Positions 1 to 9,670 are shown, counted from the first letter of the stretch. The stretch is 64,000 nt of DNA from Flavobacterium quisquiliarum (GCF_019308285.1 NZ_WWEM01000038.1:62001-126000), one strand, 5' to 3'. Notes: a model not told the origin generated them from the letters alone. Numbers and translations are program-made.

Positions 1-502
1 CGCACGCACCTAAAACAGTTGCTGCATCCATTAATTTTTCATCGATTACAGGAGCTGTTCCTAAATCCTGAAATAAGTCAACAATTGGCGCTGCGTTTTC
101 TTTGTATTTTTCTGGAAAAGAAATACAAGTTGCTGATTCTCCAAACTGTGCTGCGATATTAGGCATAATACGCACAACTGGATATTCAAAATTTGTTTTC
201 GTCTGAAGCATCTCCAAAGACAAGCCGCTTACTGCCGAAGCAATGGTTTTGTTTTGGATAACCGGTAGAATTTCAGCTAAAACAATATCAACTTGATACG
301 GTTTTATCGTTAAAATTACCACATCGGCTTCTTGAATATTGTGTTTGTTATCGTTAGACACAGTGATTCCATATTCAGTTAAATACTGAATACTTGCTGT
401 ATTTCTTCTGGTAACAGTGACTTGATTGTTTTTCGAAAATTTAGCGATTCCCAAGGCAATAGAAACCCCAAGGTTTCCTCCTCCAATAATGTGTACTTTC
501 AT
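1..502 (-). CDS. proC: Pyrroline-5-carboxylate reductase (3' part beyond window)
   Basis: This enzyme makes the last step of proline synthesis, reducing 1-pyrroline-5-carboxylate with NAD(P)H in the cytoplasm. The ATG is at 502 and about 167 codons are visible before the window edge, out of roughly 265-270 usual for the family. The N-terminus MKVHIIGGGNLG carries the Rossmann GxGxxG loop. It is followed by a typical NAD-binding domain, including VVRIMPN near residue 105, and the last visible residues VLGAC match the entry into the all-helical dimerisation domain. Nothing looks broken. The gene reads leftward, like mgtE and rsmA upstream of it, with a 111-bp gap. Confidence 0.9.
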   Translation of the reverse strand, partial: MKVHIIGGGNLGVSIALGIAKFSKNNQVTVTRRNTASIQYLTEYGITVSNDNKHNIQEADVVILTIKPYQVDIVLAEILPVIQNKTIASAVSGLSLEMLQTKTNFEYPVVRIMPNIAAQFGESATCISFPEKYKENAAPIVDLFQDLGTAPVIDEKLMDAATVLGAC

Positions 503-613
503 TCTTCTTGGTTTGAATTTATGATGACTGATTAACAGTATATTTTCCGCCTGTAAATTACGCAGATTTTACAGATTTTAAATCACTGTATGCTGCTAAT
601 TTGTGGCAAAAAT

Positions 614-1963
614 CTAAAATCCAAGAATAAGATTTGCAACTCCAAAATAGAGCATAATTCCAAATACGTCGTTGGTCGTTGTAATAAACGGCCCCGTTGC
701 AATTGCGGGATCAATTTTGTTTTTATTCAAGAAAAGGGGAACCAAAGTTCCTAAAGTAGCTGCAAACAGAATTACAACTATCATAGAAATTGAAATCGCA
801 AATCCAACCAAATATTGTTGGTACATTATAGAATGATACCCCAATAAAAGCAATGAAATGATACTTCCCGAAATCATCGAAACCGTAATTTCTTTAGTAA
901 AATAAGCTCGGCTGAATTCTTTCAAAGTTCCGTTGGCCAAACCTTGCACCACGATCGCCGATGCCTGAACTCCAATATTTCCTGCTGTTGCAGAAAGTAA
1001 TGGCACAAAAATGATTAAAGTAGAATATTTTTGGAATGTACTTTCGTTTCCTTTTAAAACAAAAGAAGCTACAATTTCAATTACCATTCCAATCAAAAGC
1101 CAAGGCAAACGTGCTTTGGTCAATTCATAAACACTGTCATTCGATTCAACGTCTTGTGTAATACCCGCAGCTAATTGGTAATCTTTATCCGCTTCTTCCT
1201 TGATTACGTCTACGATATCGTCAATGGTAATTCTTCCTACCAATCGGCCCAATTCGTCGACAACTGGAATTGCCTCTAAATCGTATTTCTGCATGATACG
1301 AGCAACTTCGACATCTTCTGTATCAACATTTACAAAATTTAATTTTCGGATATACACTTCCCCAATCTGAGTTTTGGTCGAAGAAGTCAGTAAATCTTTA
1401 AGAGAAAGCCTTCCTTTTAATCGGTTTTCATCATCCACTACATAAATAGAATGAACTCTTGAAACATTTTCTGCCTGAATTCTCATTTCTTTAACGCAGG
1501 TCAAAACGTTCCAGTTTTCATTCACTTTTACAAGCTCTTTACCCATCAAACCACCAGCCGTATTTTCGTCGTAACGCAAAAGATCAACAATGTCTTTGGC
1601 GTGTTCAACATCCAATATTTCTGAGATTACTTCCGCTTTTATTTCCTGCGAAAGTTCTGCGATAATATCGGCAGCATCATTCGTTTCAAGTTCGTCAAGC
1701 TCTTCCGCGATTTCTTTTGGTGAAAGTCGGCTTAAGATGTTTTCACGCAGATCTTCTTCTAATTCCAGAAGAATTTCGGCTGTTTTATCACTATCTAAAA
1801 CCTTAAAGATATAGGTTGCCTCGTCGAAATCTAATTCGTCTAAAATTTCGGCAATATCGGCATGGTGCAGATCATTAAGTAAAACTTCTAATTCATTGTC
1901 GTTTTTCTTATTGATCAGCTCCTCTAACTGGTGTATAAATTCTTTACTAACTTTGAACTCCAT
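614..1963 (-). CDS. mgtE: MgtE-family magnesium transporter
   Basis: A 449-residue inner-membrane Mg2+ channel/transporter of the usual MgtE length. In order it has an acidic helical MgtE_N domain (about residues 20-130), a pair of CBS domains that sense Mg2+ (about 135-255, beginning near YDENTAGGLMG), and a C-terminal membrane domain of about five helices (about 285-449). Family knowledge says the cytosolic part closes the pore when Mg2+ is high. Its start overlaps the 3' end of rsmA by 17 bp on the same strand, so the two are probably co-transcribed and perhaps translationally coupled. No defect is seen. Confidence 0.93.
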   Translation of the reverse strand: MEFKVSKEFIHQLEELINKKNDNELEVLLNDLHHADIAEILDELDFDEATYIFKVLDSDKTAEILLELEEDLRENILSRLSPKEIAEELDELETNDAADIIAELSQEIKAEVISEILDVEHAKDIVDLLRYDENTAGGLMGKELVKVNENWNVLTCVKEMRIQAENVSRVHSIYVVDDENRLKGRLSLKDLLTSSTKTQIGEVYIRKLNFVNVDTEDVEVARIMQKYDLEAIPVVDELGRLVGRITIDDIVDVIKEEADKDYQLAAGITQDVESNDSVYELTKARLPWLLIGMVIEIVASFVLKGNESTFQKYSTLIIFVPLLSATAGNIGVQASAIVVQGLANGTLKEFSRAYFTKEITVSMISGSIISLLLLGYHSIMYQQYLVGFAISISMIVVILFAATLGTLVPLFLNKNKIDPAIATGPFITTTNDVFGIMLYFGVANLILGF

Positions 1964-2732
1964 CGGTTTCTATTTTTAGAGTTAGTTCAATAAACTCATC
2001 GACACTTAACTGCTCTGGACGTTTATCAAAGATAGTGTCTTCTCGCAATTTGTCTGATAAATTTAATGTTTTCAAACTGTTACGTAATGTTTTTCGTCTC
2101 TGCTGAAATGCTGTTTTTACAACTGTAAAAAACAACCTTTCGCTGCAAGGAAGACTGTAATCTTCCTTTCGGGTCATTCTCATCACACCCGATTTCACCT
2201 TGGGCGGAGGAATAAAAACGTTTTCATCAACCGTAAACAGATACTCTGTAGTATAGAAAGCCTGGGCTAAAACGGATAGTATTCCGTAGGTTTTCGAGCC
2301 TTTCTTTTCGCAGATGCGCTCGGCTACTTCTTTCTGGAACATTCCTGAAAATTCTGGAATCTGGTGTTTTAGATCTAATGTCCTAAAAACAATCTGAGAA
2401 GAAATATTGTACGGAAAGTTTCCAATTATGGCAAACTGCTTGTCCTGATAAACTTCATTTATATTATACTTCAGGAAATCCTGAGAAATAATTTTGTCTT
2501 TTAATTTTGGATAATGCGCATCCAAATACGCTACCGATTCGGTATCGATCTCAATAACGTGAGTATTGATTGGCTTTTCAAGTAAATATTTAGTAAGCAC
2601 ACCCATTCCTGGCCCTATTTCCAGAACCTCTTCATATCCTTTAAGACTCAAAGTATCTGCAATAGCTTTTGCTACACTCTCGTCTTTAAGGAAGTGCTGT
2701 CCTAAATGTTTTTTTGCTTTTACTTTTTCCAT
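1947..2732 (-). CDS. rsmA: 16S rRNA dimethyladenosine transferase RsmA (KsgA)
   Basis: SAM-dependent enzyme that dimethylates the two adjacent adenosines in the 3' terminal hairpin of 16S rRNA during small-subunit maturation. The 261 aa match the family. The SAM loop EIGPGMG lies at residues 38-44, and the adenine-methyltransferase motif NFPY at 105-108. A C-terminal helical domain with basic QQRRKTLRNSL follows. It reads into mgtE with a 17-bp overlap. Upstream there is only a 200-bp repeat-rich spacer, so the promoter should lie there. Confidence 0.95.
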   Translation of the reverse strand: MEKVKAKKHLGQHFLKDESVAKAIADTLSLKGYEEVLEIGPGMGVLTKYLLEKPINTHVIEIDTESVAYLDAHYPKLKDKIISQDFLKYNINEVYQDKQFAIIGNFPYNISSQIVFRTLDLKHQIPEFSGMFQKEVAERICEKKGSKTYGILSVLAQAFYTTEYLFTVDENVFIPPPKVKSGVMRMTRKEDYSLPCSERLFFTVVKTAFQQRRKTLRNSLKTLNLSDKLREDTIFDKRPEQLSVDEFIELTLKIETDGVQS

Positions 2733-2932
2733 TTCATTTCTTGTTTGCCACGAGGGCGCAAAAGTATTCTTTTTGCATTAAAGACTCAAAGCTTATTGGA
2801 TTTATTTTGCCGCTAAGACTCGAAGACACAAAGTTTTATTTTTTGTTTTTTTTTGCCACGAAGGCACAAAGACACCAAGTTTTATTCTTCAAAGCTGAAT
2901 ACTTATTCCTGAACACTGAACACTTTATCTAT
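2733..2932. repeat. Intergenic spacer with three degenerate CACAAAG-type repeats
   Basis: Three imperfect copies of a GCCACGAAGGCACAAAG-like unit lie near 2746, 2811 and 2855. The same unit recurs at 12777-12924, 43118-43229 and 46377-46491, where it is arranged as inverted pairs around hairpins. Here the copies are direct. No open frame worth keeping crosses it. Confidence 0.6.
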
Positions 2933-3244
2933 CTAGTGCTCTGAAATAACTTCTAATTCTGTTCTGAAAGAAAGCATTTTATCAGCAAATAAACCTAAAG
3001 CTTCTCTGTGAAATTCCGGTTCGTCTTCGATATAAAACTTATCCAGCGTTTCTTTACTGTCTGTCACATACTGAGTCGAATAGGTAATGCCGCCCATTTC
3101 TTCTTCAACCAAAACTTTTACTATTCTTGCCGAAGAAAATTTATTAGTAGCCAGAATTTCCGGTATGTGTTTTTCCTGCATCCATTTTAACCATTGGTCG
3201 TGAACGCTTTCGTGTATATTGGTGGTAACGTTGTAAATGATCAT
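2933..3244 (-). CDS. DUF4286 family protein
   Basis: A 103-residue cytosolic protein beginning MIIYNVTTNIHESVHDQWL, the typical start of the DUF4286 family of Bacteroidota, which has a small alpha/beta dimeric-barrel look. The family has no established function. It lies 76 bp downstream of the TPR gene on the same strand with a hairpin between them. Length and composition are normal for the family. Confidence 0.75.
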   Translation of the reverse strand: MIIYNVTTNIHESVHDQWLKWMQEKHIPEILATNKFSSARIVKVLVEEEMGGITYSTQYVTDSKETLDKFYIEDEPEFHREALGLFADKMLSFRTELEVISEH

Positions 3245-3252
3245 TTTTTTTG

Positions 3253-3317
3253 ATTTTTGATTTTAGATTTTAGATTTTAGATTGCAATAAGAATCTAAAA
3301 TCTAAAGTCTAAAATCT
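3253..3317 (-). terminator. AT-rich inverted repeat after the TPR gene
   Basis: Iterations of TTTTAGA on one side face TCTAAAA iterations on the other, giving a long weak stem (3253-3283 with 3291-3317). It lies just past the stop of the TPR gene, so a terminator role is reasonable, though the stem is almost pure A/T. Confidence 0.45.
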
Positions 3318-3320
3318 GAA

Positions 3321-5102
3321 TTATAAATTTTTATCTCCTCTTAACTCGCGGTATTTTTTTCTGGCATCGACAAAGTAAATACTGTCCTGATGATTAAAAA
3401 TTACCTTTTCATATAAAGGCTTTGCCTTTTCTGCATCTTTTAGTTCGTCGTTGTAGATTTCTGCTGAGAAAAATAGTGCTTCATCTACATAAATTCCATC
3501 GCTGTGATTATCGATAATTTGCTGGTATTGGCTTAAAGCCGAAGCAAAATCTTTTTGACTCTCGTAAATTTTTCCTAAACGAAGTAACGTTACCGCTTCT
3601 ATTTCCTGACCTTTAAAGGTTTTTAGAATATTTTGAAACTGTGCTATTGCTTCTGGTTTTTTATTCTGATAAATTAAAAAATCTCCTTTTGCAAATTGCT
3701 TCAGCGCCACTTGAGTCGAATCTGCTGCAGTATTATCATTAATTAACAGAAAATATTCTAAAGCATCGTTGGCAATTAACTGCGTATTTGCCGCTTTTAA
3801 TTCTTTGAATTGTTTATTCGCCCATTCAAAATCGCCTTTGTAATAACTTGTTTTAGCTGCTTTCAAACTGGCTTCGTGCGCCATTACATCATTCTTTAAA
3901 TCCAATTGAATTTGGGAATAATAAATAAGCGCTTGATTGTACTTTTCTTCCAAAAGCAAAATATCCGCCAACTCCATTTTAGCATCGGCTTTTTGATATT
4001 CGTTTAAATTTAATTCTAAAGCTTTTTTGATTATTGCCTTTCCTTCTTCTGTTTTTTTCAAATTAAAAGCCAGAAAATGGGCTTGAATGATTTGCAAAGA
4101 TAAGGTAAAAGGATTGATTTCGTAAGTTGCCAGCAATTGCTGTAATTCCTGATTGATGGCAGGATAATCTTTTTCTTGTGCGTTATCAATCTTTATCTGC
4201 ATTAAATACGCATTAGACTGAATTAACAGATTTAAATCTTTGGTGTTTTGAAGAATGAAATTTAAGATTTCAACTGCAGTTTCATCATCATCTTCATTCA
4301 TGGCAAACTGACTCAAATTCACAATACTCATCAACGATTCCGGTTCACGCTTATAAATCGCTTTTTCCTGAATAAATGCTTTTCCAAATTCTTTCTGTTG
4401 TACATAAAACCAGCTCAAATAATGATTCCAGAAAACATCCTGATCTTTTTGGGTTCTAAGAATTAATGCTTTTCGCATGGCATCTTTAAAAGCCGTATTG
4501 TCTGTTTCGCCATTCATAAAACGTGACAATTGCGTCTGAATCAAATTCGTATTCTGCGGATTCGCAAAAGATTCTGTCAATAACAAATCGATCATTAAAT
4601 CGGTTTTACCCAACTGTCCGTACAGCATTCCGATTTGAAAATTGAAATTGAAATTCGGCTGTACCTGCATTGCTGTCTGATACGACTTTAAAGCATATTC
4701 CAACAATACTTTTTTCTCAAACGAAGTCGCAATTCCGTAAACATCGTTTGGACTTGTCTTTATTTTTTCGATAGCCTGTTCGTAGTAATTTTTGGCTTTC
4801 GAATCGTTTTTCTGCAATTGAAAATTGTATCCCAATTCTACTAAAAAAACACCTTGTTTGTATCTATTGTAACGATCCTGAATGGCTTTTTCGGCATTGG
4901 CAAACTGCTGTAACTGTTGGTAACAATCGACAGTTCGTAAAAAATACTGTGTATTGGAAGGTGCACTTTTTAAAAGTTCCTCGTAACTGATTTTAGCTTT
5001 TTCAAAATCGCCTTTGTCATAATAATACTGCGCCAGCTGCTCGTTTTGGCTAAATGCAAAACCAGAACATAGTAAGACGATACAAATCAATATGTTTTTC
5101 AT
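3321..5102 (-). CDS. Secreted tetratricopeptide-repeat protein
   Basis: A 593-residue protein with an N-terminal signal peptide (about residues 1-18, ending near FAFSQ). Tetratricopeptide-type helical repeats follow over most of its length: the first, around LAQYYYDKGDFEKAKISYEE, is near the N-terminus, and clear repeats return near residues 360-590. It is probably periplasmic and acts as a scaffold, but no partner can be read from the sequence. It sits between lgt and DUF4286 in a leftward run. No enzymatic domain was recognised. Confidence 0.8.
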   Translation of the reverse strand: MKNILICIVLLCSGFAFSQNEQLAQYYYDKGDFEKAKISYEELLKSAPSNTQYFLRTVDCYQQLQQFANAEKAIQDRYNRYKQGVFLVELGYNFQLQKNDSKAKNYYEQAIEKIKTSPNDVYGIATSFEKKVLLEYALKSYQTAMQVQPNFNFNFQIGMLYGQLGKTDLMIDLLLTESFANPQNTNLIQTQLSRFMNGETDNTAFKDAMRKALILRTQKDQDVFWNHYLSWFYVQQKEFGKAFIQEKAIYKREPESLMSIVNLSQFAMNEDDDETAVEILNFILQNTKDLNLLIQSNAYLMQIKIDNAQEKDYPAINQELQQLLATYEINPFTLSLQIIQAHFLAFNLKKTEEGKAIIKKALELNLNEYQKADAKMELADILLLEEKYNQALIYYSQIQLDLKNDVMAHEASLKAAKTSYYKGDFEWANKQFKELKAANTQLIANDALEYFLLINDNTAADSTQVALKQFAKGDFLIYQNKKPEAIAQFQNILKTFKGQEIEAVTLLRLGKIYESQKDFASALSQYQQIIDNHSDGIYVDEALFFSAEIYNDELKDAEKAKPLYEKVIFNHQDSIYFVDARKKYRELRGDKNL

Positions 5103-5158
5103 ATTGCAGTTTTTAAAGTTGATGTTTCCAATTAAAATTTAGAAACTGAAATCAAATA

Positions 5159-5995
5159 TTATGAAATACTGATGTGTTCTTGTTTTTTTGATTTCCAGAT
5201 AATCAAAGTCAAACCAAGTAATACAAACGGAATACTTAAAATCTGTCCCATATTAATCAGCATATTATTTTCAAAGGCTTCCTGATTTTCTTTGAAAAAT
5301 TCAATAATGAATCGGGCTGAGAATAATAAAGTTAAGAAAGTTCCAAAGATTAATCCCTGTGCATTTTTAATTTTCTCTGATTTATACATATAAAACAAGA
5401 TTCCAAAAATTAACACATAAGCAAAAGCTTCATACAATTGCGTTGGATGCCTCGGAATTAAATCGTCTCTTTCAAAGACAACTCCCCAATTTCCATTGGT
5501 TGGTTTTCCGTAGATTTCAGAATTCATAAAATTTCCCATTCTGATAAAGGCTCCTGTTACAGGAACTGCAACCGCCATTTTATCTAAAAGGCCTAAAAAT
5601 TGCACTTTATATTTTCGGCAATATAAAATCATCGCAGTCAAAACTCCAATAGAACCTCCATGACTTGCCAAACCTTGATAACCTACAAATTGATAAACTC
5701 CTTTTATTTTCTGAATTGGTAAAAGGATTTCTAAAGGATGTTTGAAAAAATAATCCGGTTCGTAAAAGAAGCAATGTCCAAGTCGGGCACCAAGAACGGT
5801 TCCGACAATTACATAAATCAATAAAGTATCCAGATTGTCCAGAGAAAGGTTCTCTTTTTTGTAAATATTTCTAACAATATAAAAGCCCAGAAGAAGTCCG
5901 CAGGCAAAAAGAGCTCCATAATATTTTAAAGGAAAACTATCTGTAATCCAGAAAATAACAGGATCTACATTCCAATTTAAAATTCCATTCATCAT
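5159..5995 (-). CDS. lgt: Prolipoprotein diacylglyceryl transferase
   Basis: Inner-membrane enzyme that transfers diacylglycerol from phosphatidylglycerol to the lipobox cysteine, the first step in lipoprotein maturation. The 278 aa show seven or so hydrophobic segments. The hallmark sites are SHGGS with HGG at 112-114, the signature beginning FIRMGNFMNSEIYG at 150-163 (Arg152 and Asn158), and RHPTQLYEA at 182-190. Several lipoproteins encoded in this window (7510, 8627, 10297, 40689, 51375, 58350, 58954) would be its substrates. The doubled MM start leaves the first codon uncertain by one residue. Confidence 0.95.
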   Translation of the reverse strand: MMNGILNWNVDPVIFWITDSFPLKYYGALFACGLLLGFYIVRNIYKKENLSLDNLDTLLIYVIVGTVLGARLGHCFFYEPDYFFKHPLEILLPIQKIKGVYQFVGYQGLASHGGSIGVLTAMILYCRKYKVQFLGLLDKMAVAVPVTGAFIRMGNFMNSEIYGKPTNGNWGVVFERDDLIPRHPTQLYEAFAYVLIFGILFYMYKSEKIKNAQGLIFGTFLTLLFSARFIIEFFKENQEAFENNMLINMGQILSIPFVLLGLTLIIWKSKKQEHISIS

Positions 5996-6024
5996 GCTCC
6001 GTTTTTTAATTTCTATAAATTAAG

Positions 6025-6057
6025 AAACCTAACAGGTTTTAAAAACCTGTTAGGTTT
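6025..6057. terminator. Perfect 16-bp-stem hairpin between serS and lgt
   Basis: AAACCTAACAGGTTTT pairs with AAAACCTGTTAGGTTT across a single-base centre. It lies 22 bp past the serS stop and is a likely intrinsic terminator for serS. A near-copy with CCCGAC in the stem lies at 30070-30102, so this is a repeated terminator module. Confidence 0.7.
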
Positions 6058-6078
6058 GTATTTTAAAACTAATCTTTT

Positions 6079-7350
6079 TTAGTTTATAATATCAAATCCA
6101 CAGTAAGGACGTAAAACTTCTGGTATTACGATTCCTTCTGGAGTTTGGTAATTTTCAATAATTCCAGCCAAAACTCTAGGAAGCGCTAATGAACTTCCGT
6201 TAAGTGTATGTGCCAGTTGATTTTTTCCGTCTTTGTCTTTGAAACGTAATTTCAAGCGGTTGGCCTGGAAAGTTTCAAAGTTAGAAACCGAACTAATTTC
6301 TAACCAGCGATCTTGTGCTGTAGAAAACACTTCAAAATCATAAGTTAAAGCAGATGTGAATCCCATATCTCCACCGCAAAGACGTAACACTCTGTATGGC
6401 AATTTTAGTTCTTTTAAAATCTCTTTTACATGTTCTACCATTCCGTCCAATGCTGCATAAGAATTATCTGGATGCTCCACACGAACGATTTCTACTTTAT
6501 CAAATTGGTGTAAGCGGTTCAATCCGCGAACATGTGCTCCATAAGAACCTGCTTCACGACGGAAACATGGTGTATACGCTGTATGTAAAACCGGAAGTTC
6601 ATTTTCATTCAAAATGACATCGCGGAATAAGTTCGTTACCGGAACCTCAGCCGTTGGAATCAAATATAAATCATCAATTGTAGAATGATACATCTGTCCT
6701 TCTTTGTCTGGTAATTGTCCCGTTCCAAATCCTGAAGCTTCATTTACCAAATGTGGCACTTGAACTTCGTTGTATCCTGCAGCGGTATTTTTGTCTAAAA
6801 AGTAGTTGATCAAAGCACGCTGTAAACGAGCTCCTTTTCCTTTGTAAACAGGAAATCCTGCTCCAGTAATTTTTACACCCAATTCAAAATCGATAATATC
6901 GTATTTCTTAACCAGTTCCCAGTGAGGTTGTGCGCCTTCGTGTAAAACTGGAATATCTCCTTCTTGGAAAACATTCAAATTATCGTCTGGCGTTTTCCCT
7001 TCAGGAACAATATCTGCAGGAAGGTTTGGTAAAGTGTATAATTTATTGGTTAACTCAACAGCCAAAGCTTCTGCTTTTTCGCTTAGTTCTTTACTTTTCT
7101 CTTTTAGTGAAACTGTTTTTTCTTTTAAGATTGCTGCTTTAGCTTTCTCACCAGCTTTCATCAATTCACCAATATCTTTGGACAATTTATTAGATTCTGA
7201 TAAAGTATTGTCTAATTCCACTTGAGCAGCACGACGATTTTCGTCTAATTGAACCACTTCTTCCACAACGCTTTTAGCATCGATATTTCGTTTTGCTAAA
7301 GCTTGGATTACTTTCTCTTGATTTTCTCTAATAAATGCAATTTGTAACAT
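6079..7350 (-). CDS. serS: Seryl-tRNA synthetase
   Basis: Class II aminoacyl-tRNA synthetase charging tRNA-Ser (and tRNA-Sec where present). The 423 aa match the family. The N-terminal ~110 residues form the long antiparallel coiled-coil arm that contacts the tRNA variable loop, rich in K/E/L. The catalytic core has motif 2 around CFRREAGSYGAHVRGLNRLH and motif 3 around LNGSSLALPRVLAGIIENYQ near residue 390. It is the only serS in the window. The spacer to lgt holds a strong hairpin terminator. Confidence 0.97.
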   Translation of the reverse strand: MLQIAFIRENQEKVIQALAKRNIDAKSVVEEVVQLDENRRAAQVELDNTLSESNKLSKDIGELMKAGEKAKAAILKEKTVSLKEKSKELSEKAEALAVELTNKLYTLPNLPADIVPEGKTPDDNLNVFQEGDIPVLHEGAQPHWELVKKYDIIDFELGVKITGAGFPVYKGKGARLQRALINYFLDKNTAAGYNEVQVPHLVNEASGFGTGQLPDKEGQMYHSTIDDLYLIPTAEVPVTNLFRDVILNENELPVLHTAYTPCFRREAGSYGAHVRGLNRLHQFDKVEIVRVEHPDNSYAALDGMVEHVKEILKELKLPYRVLRLCGGDMGFTSALTYDFEVFSTAQDRWLEISSVSNFETFQANRLKLRFKDKDGKNQLAHTLNGSSLALPRVLAGIIENYQTPEGIVIPEVLRPYCGFDIIN

Positions 7351-7460
7351 AGCTTGATTTTTATAACTATTGTATTTTTTATAACGGAAGCAAATTTAAG
7401 GAAATGTTTGTTAACAATAGGTCAAAGTTTTGCAGTAAAACCGAAATCTCTTATAAACAC

Positions 7461-7484
7461 CAAAAGCACCTTAAAAGTGCCTTT
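7461..7484 (-). terminator. Short hairpin after the 7510-8439 lipoprotein gene
   Basis: In the minus-strand transcript GGCACTTTTAAGGTGCT folds with one G-U pair and is followed by TTTTGG. It lies about 25 bp beyond the stop codon at 7510, so it may terminate that gene. Confidence 0.4.
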
Positions 7485-7509
7485 GCTATTGTTTCTAAAT
7501 TTATAAAAT

Positions 7510-8439
7510 TTACTCTAAAAAACGGTGCCTGTCGTCTCTGTGAAAAGCGTATTCTTTGCCATTAAACTTCAATTTCTCTGATTCTTTTTTGGTCTTCAGT
7601 TCCCTGCTTTCTTCCATTTCGTATTCTAAACTATCTTCGACAGCTTCTTCATACGTGAAATTTTTGGTTACGATTAAATCAAAAAAGCCATTTGTTTTAT
7701 GATCCCCTAAACTCATTCCTGTTTCTAAGGTTTCGATTTGGTAGGTTCCGCTTCCGTTCGAATCGCCATTCGTCAAGCGGATTGGGTATTCGTATAAAAC
7801 TTTCTTGATTTCAGTTCCTGCCAAAGTAAGCAGTGTAAATTTTTGTTCCGAATATAAAGCTATCCTACTTCTGGCGCTCGCTTCTGTATAAAAACCAATT
7901 GCAGGAGTATTCTCGTTTAAATACACTAAATCTTTTAGAATATGTGATTTTGAAAATCGAATGGCTTCATTATGATAATATCCTAGGTTATCATCAAATT
8001 CTTCTGCAATTATATCTCCGCTTTCTCGGTTGACAAATAAATATTTGCGTTGCAAATAATTACCTAGATTTTCGTAACCATCAGGTTTTGAAACTTTCTT
8101 ATTCTGTTCTACAATTGTCAGGACAAAAAAAGCTGTTTTATCGTTGTAGTTGATAGAACTGGTCTCGTTGATTTTAATGTTAGAATATTTAATTTTTAGA
8201 TTTGATGCAACTTTAGAAAGCAATGGAAGGTTCAATTCTTCTGAATCTTTTATATCATCCAAATTTTTAAAAACGAGTTTTTTAAGCTCTTTTTTATCCA
8301 AATCAGTATCAGTTTCCATCTGCGAAAGCAGTTCTTGATTCTGAGTTTCTAATTCGTTTCGAGCTTTTTCTTTTTTTCCGCAAGCGAATAAAAACATTAA
8401 AACTCCACTTAAGAGAATAGTTTTTTTCATAGGCATCAA
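7510..8439 (-). CDS. Predicted lipoprotein, unknown function
   Basis: A 309-residue protein with a hydrophobic leader and a lipobox ending FLFACG (Cys20 counting from the first Met), so probably anchored in the outer or inner membrane. The stretch after the Cys is charged and may be coiled coil (about 22-60). The remainder is a mixed alpha/beta domain that I do not recognise. Met1, Met2 and Met4 are all possible starts, and MKKTILLSG at Met4 (8430) looks the most like a signal peptide. A hairpin follows the stop. Confidence 0.7.
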   Translation of the reverse strand: MMPMKKTILLSGVLMFLFACGKKEKARNELETQNQELLSQMETDTDLDKKELKKLVFKNLDDIKDSEELNLPLLSKVASNLKIKYSNIKINETSSINYNDKTAFFVLTIVEQNKKVSKPDGYENLGNYLQRKYLFVNRESGDIIAEEFDDNLGYYHNEAIRFSKSHILKDLVYLNENTPAIGFYTEASARSRIALYSEQKFTLLTLAGTEIKKVLYEYPIRLTNGDSNGSGTYQIETLETGMSLGDHKTNGFFDLIVTKNFTYEEAVEDSLEYEMEESRELKTKKESEKLKFNGKEYAFHRDDRHRFLE

Positions 8440-8588
8440 TTTGTTTGTAGATTTTTTGGGCTCTTCAAATATATAATTTTCTTACAATCCCAACTAAAAA
8501 AAAGCTAACTGAATTAGATAGAATTAAAATGCCATTAAACATGTTTCTAAAATTTGCAGCAAAAACAATCTTAGTAGAATAATTCTGA

Positions 8589-8596
8589 TATATTTG
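8589..8596 (+). promoter_or_regulatory. Putative -7 element TATATTTG upstream of lipoprotein 8627
   Basis: TATATTTG matches the Bacteroidota -7 consensus TAnnTTTG exactly, about 30 bp before the ATG. No TTTG at the usual ~20-bp distance is clear, so only the -7 half is supported. Confidence 0.45.
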
Positions 8597-8626
8597 CTTT
8601 AACATTAATTTATAAAGTATAAGCTT

Positions 8627-9109
8627 ATGAAAAAAACTACTTTACTGCTAATACTACTTGTTTGCACACTATTAACAAGCTGTAATGAACGAACTACAAA
8701 AAGCTACAACGACACAATTGTTGATGCACACACCAAACTTTTTCAAGCAAACGATGCTTTTTTAAAGAACAGTCTAAATTACCTTGGAAAACCTGAATCT
8801 AAAAAAGAACTTCTAAAGCTAATTTCAACAACTAGAAATCAATTAGTTGAAGCCAAAAAACCTGTAGAGCTATTAGCTCCTCTTAACAAAGATCATGGTT
8901 TAAGAAAAACAATGCTGGATATGTTTAATAGCAGTATAACTTCTATGGATGGTTTGGAACTAAACATAGATCTTTTGACAGCAAAAAATAACGAAGAGAA
9001 GGCTGCGACTATGTTACAGGGTGCTTTTAGTGAAATATTGGAACTTGACGAGCTAATTAAAGAACTTCAAGTAGAATATGCTCACGAAAACAATGCTCAA
9101 TTAAGATAA
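8627..9109 (+). CDS. Small lipoprotein, unknown function
   Basis: A 160-residue protein starting MKKTTLLLILLVCTLLTSC, a clear lipoprotein leader with acylated Cys19. The mature part is largely helical and charged, resembling small Flavobacterium lipoproteins with an all-alpha fold, but I recognise no named family. It converges with the DMP19-like gene, only 21 bp away. Confidence 0.75.
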   Translation: MKKTTLLLILLVCTLLTSCNERTTKSYNDTIVDAHTKLFQANDAFLKNSLNYLGKPESKKELLKLISTTRNQLVEAKKPVELLAPLNKDHGLRKTMLDMFNSSITSMDGLELNIDLLTAKNNEEKAATMLQGAFSEILELDELIKELQVEYAHENNAQLR

Positions 9110-9130
9110 GAACTGAGAGATTTTGGGCAT

Positions 9131-9670
9131 TTAATCTCTTTTGATTTCATGCCCAACAAACTCTTCCAAAGCAGCAAACATTTCTTCTACAGAAAGTATT
9201 TCTGTATCAGGATGCGATTTTAAAAACGCAGCGTTCAATTCTACTATATTTTCATCCAATTCAAAATAAGCATTATTATTTAAAAGATCTCGAAGCGGAT
9301 TCGGGGTTTCAAACTTCGCCTGCAGAAATTTCCCTAGTTTAATATTGCTCTGTAAACGCAGTTTACGGGATTGTTCTTTAAATAATTCTAAATGTTTTTC
9401 GGCACCAATTAAGGCTAAACCTTCTTCTATTAATTCGTTCAATTCTTTGTTCCAGCCTGAATCATGTACGAATTTCGAAAAATTTCCTTCTGTATATTTA
9501 GAAGCATAAAAATCTAAATAGTAACTCATCAAAGCGTCTTCGTGAATCAAATCATCGTCTATTTTTTCTTCACGCATTAAGTTGATTACCGAAATATTCG
9601 AATTAACAACGTCTTGAGGATTTTCGCTATTTGCCGCCGTTTCTGAAATAATGATTTTACCGAATTCCAT
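9131..9670 (-). CDS. DMP19-like (DUF4375) protein
   Basis: A 179-residue acidic soluble protein. A central segment with ALMSYYLDFYASKY and FSKFVHDSGW resembles the DMP19/DUF4375 fold (YLDx...NGGFxQFxxN). That family is named after a Neisseria DNA-mimic protein and is often found as a stand-alone, immunity-like gene. It is divergent from the SMI1/KNR4-like gene 97 bp away. The family call rests on one motif region and the acidic composition. Confidence 0.5.
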   Translation of the reverse strand: MEFGKIIISETAANSENPQDVVNSNISVINLMREEKIDDDLIHEDALMSYYLDFYASKYTEGNFSKFVHDSGWNKELNELIEEGLALIGAEKHLELFKEQSRKLRLQSNIKLGKFLQAKFETPNPLRDLLNNNAYFELDENIVELNAAFLKSHPDTEILSVEEMFAALEEFVGHEIKRD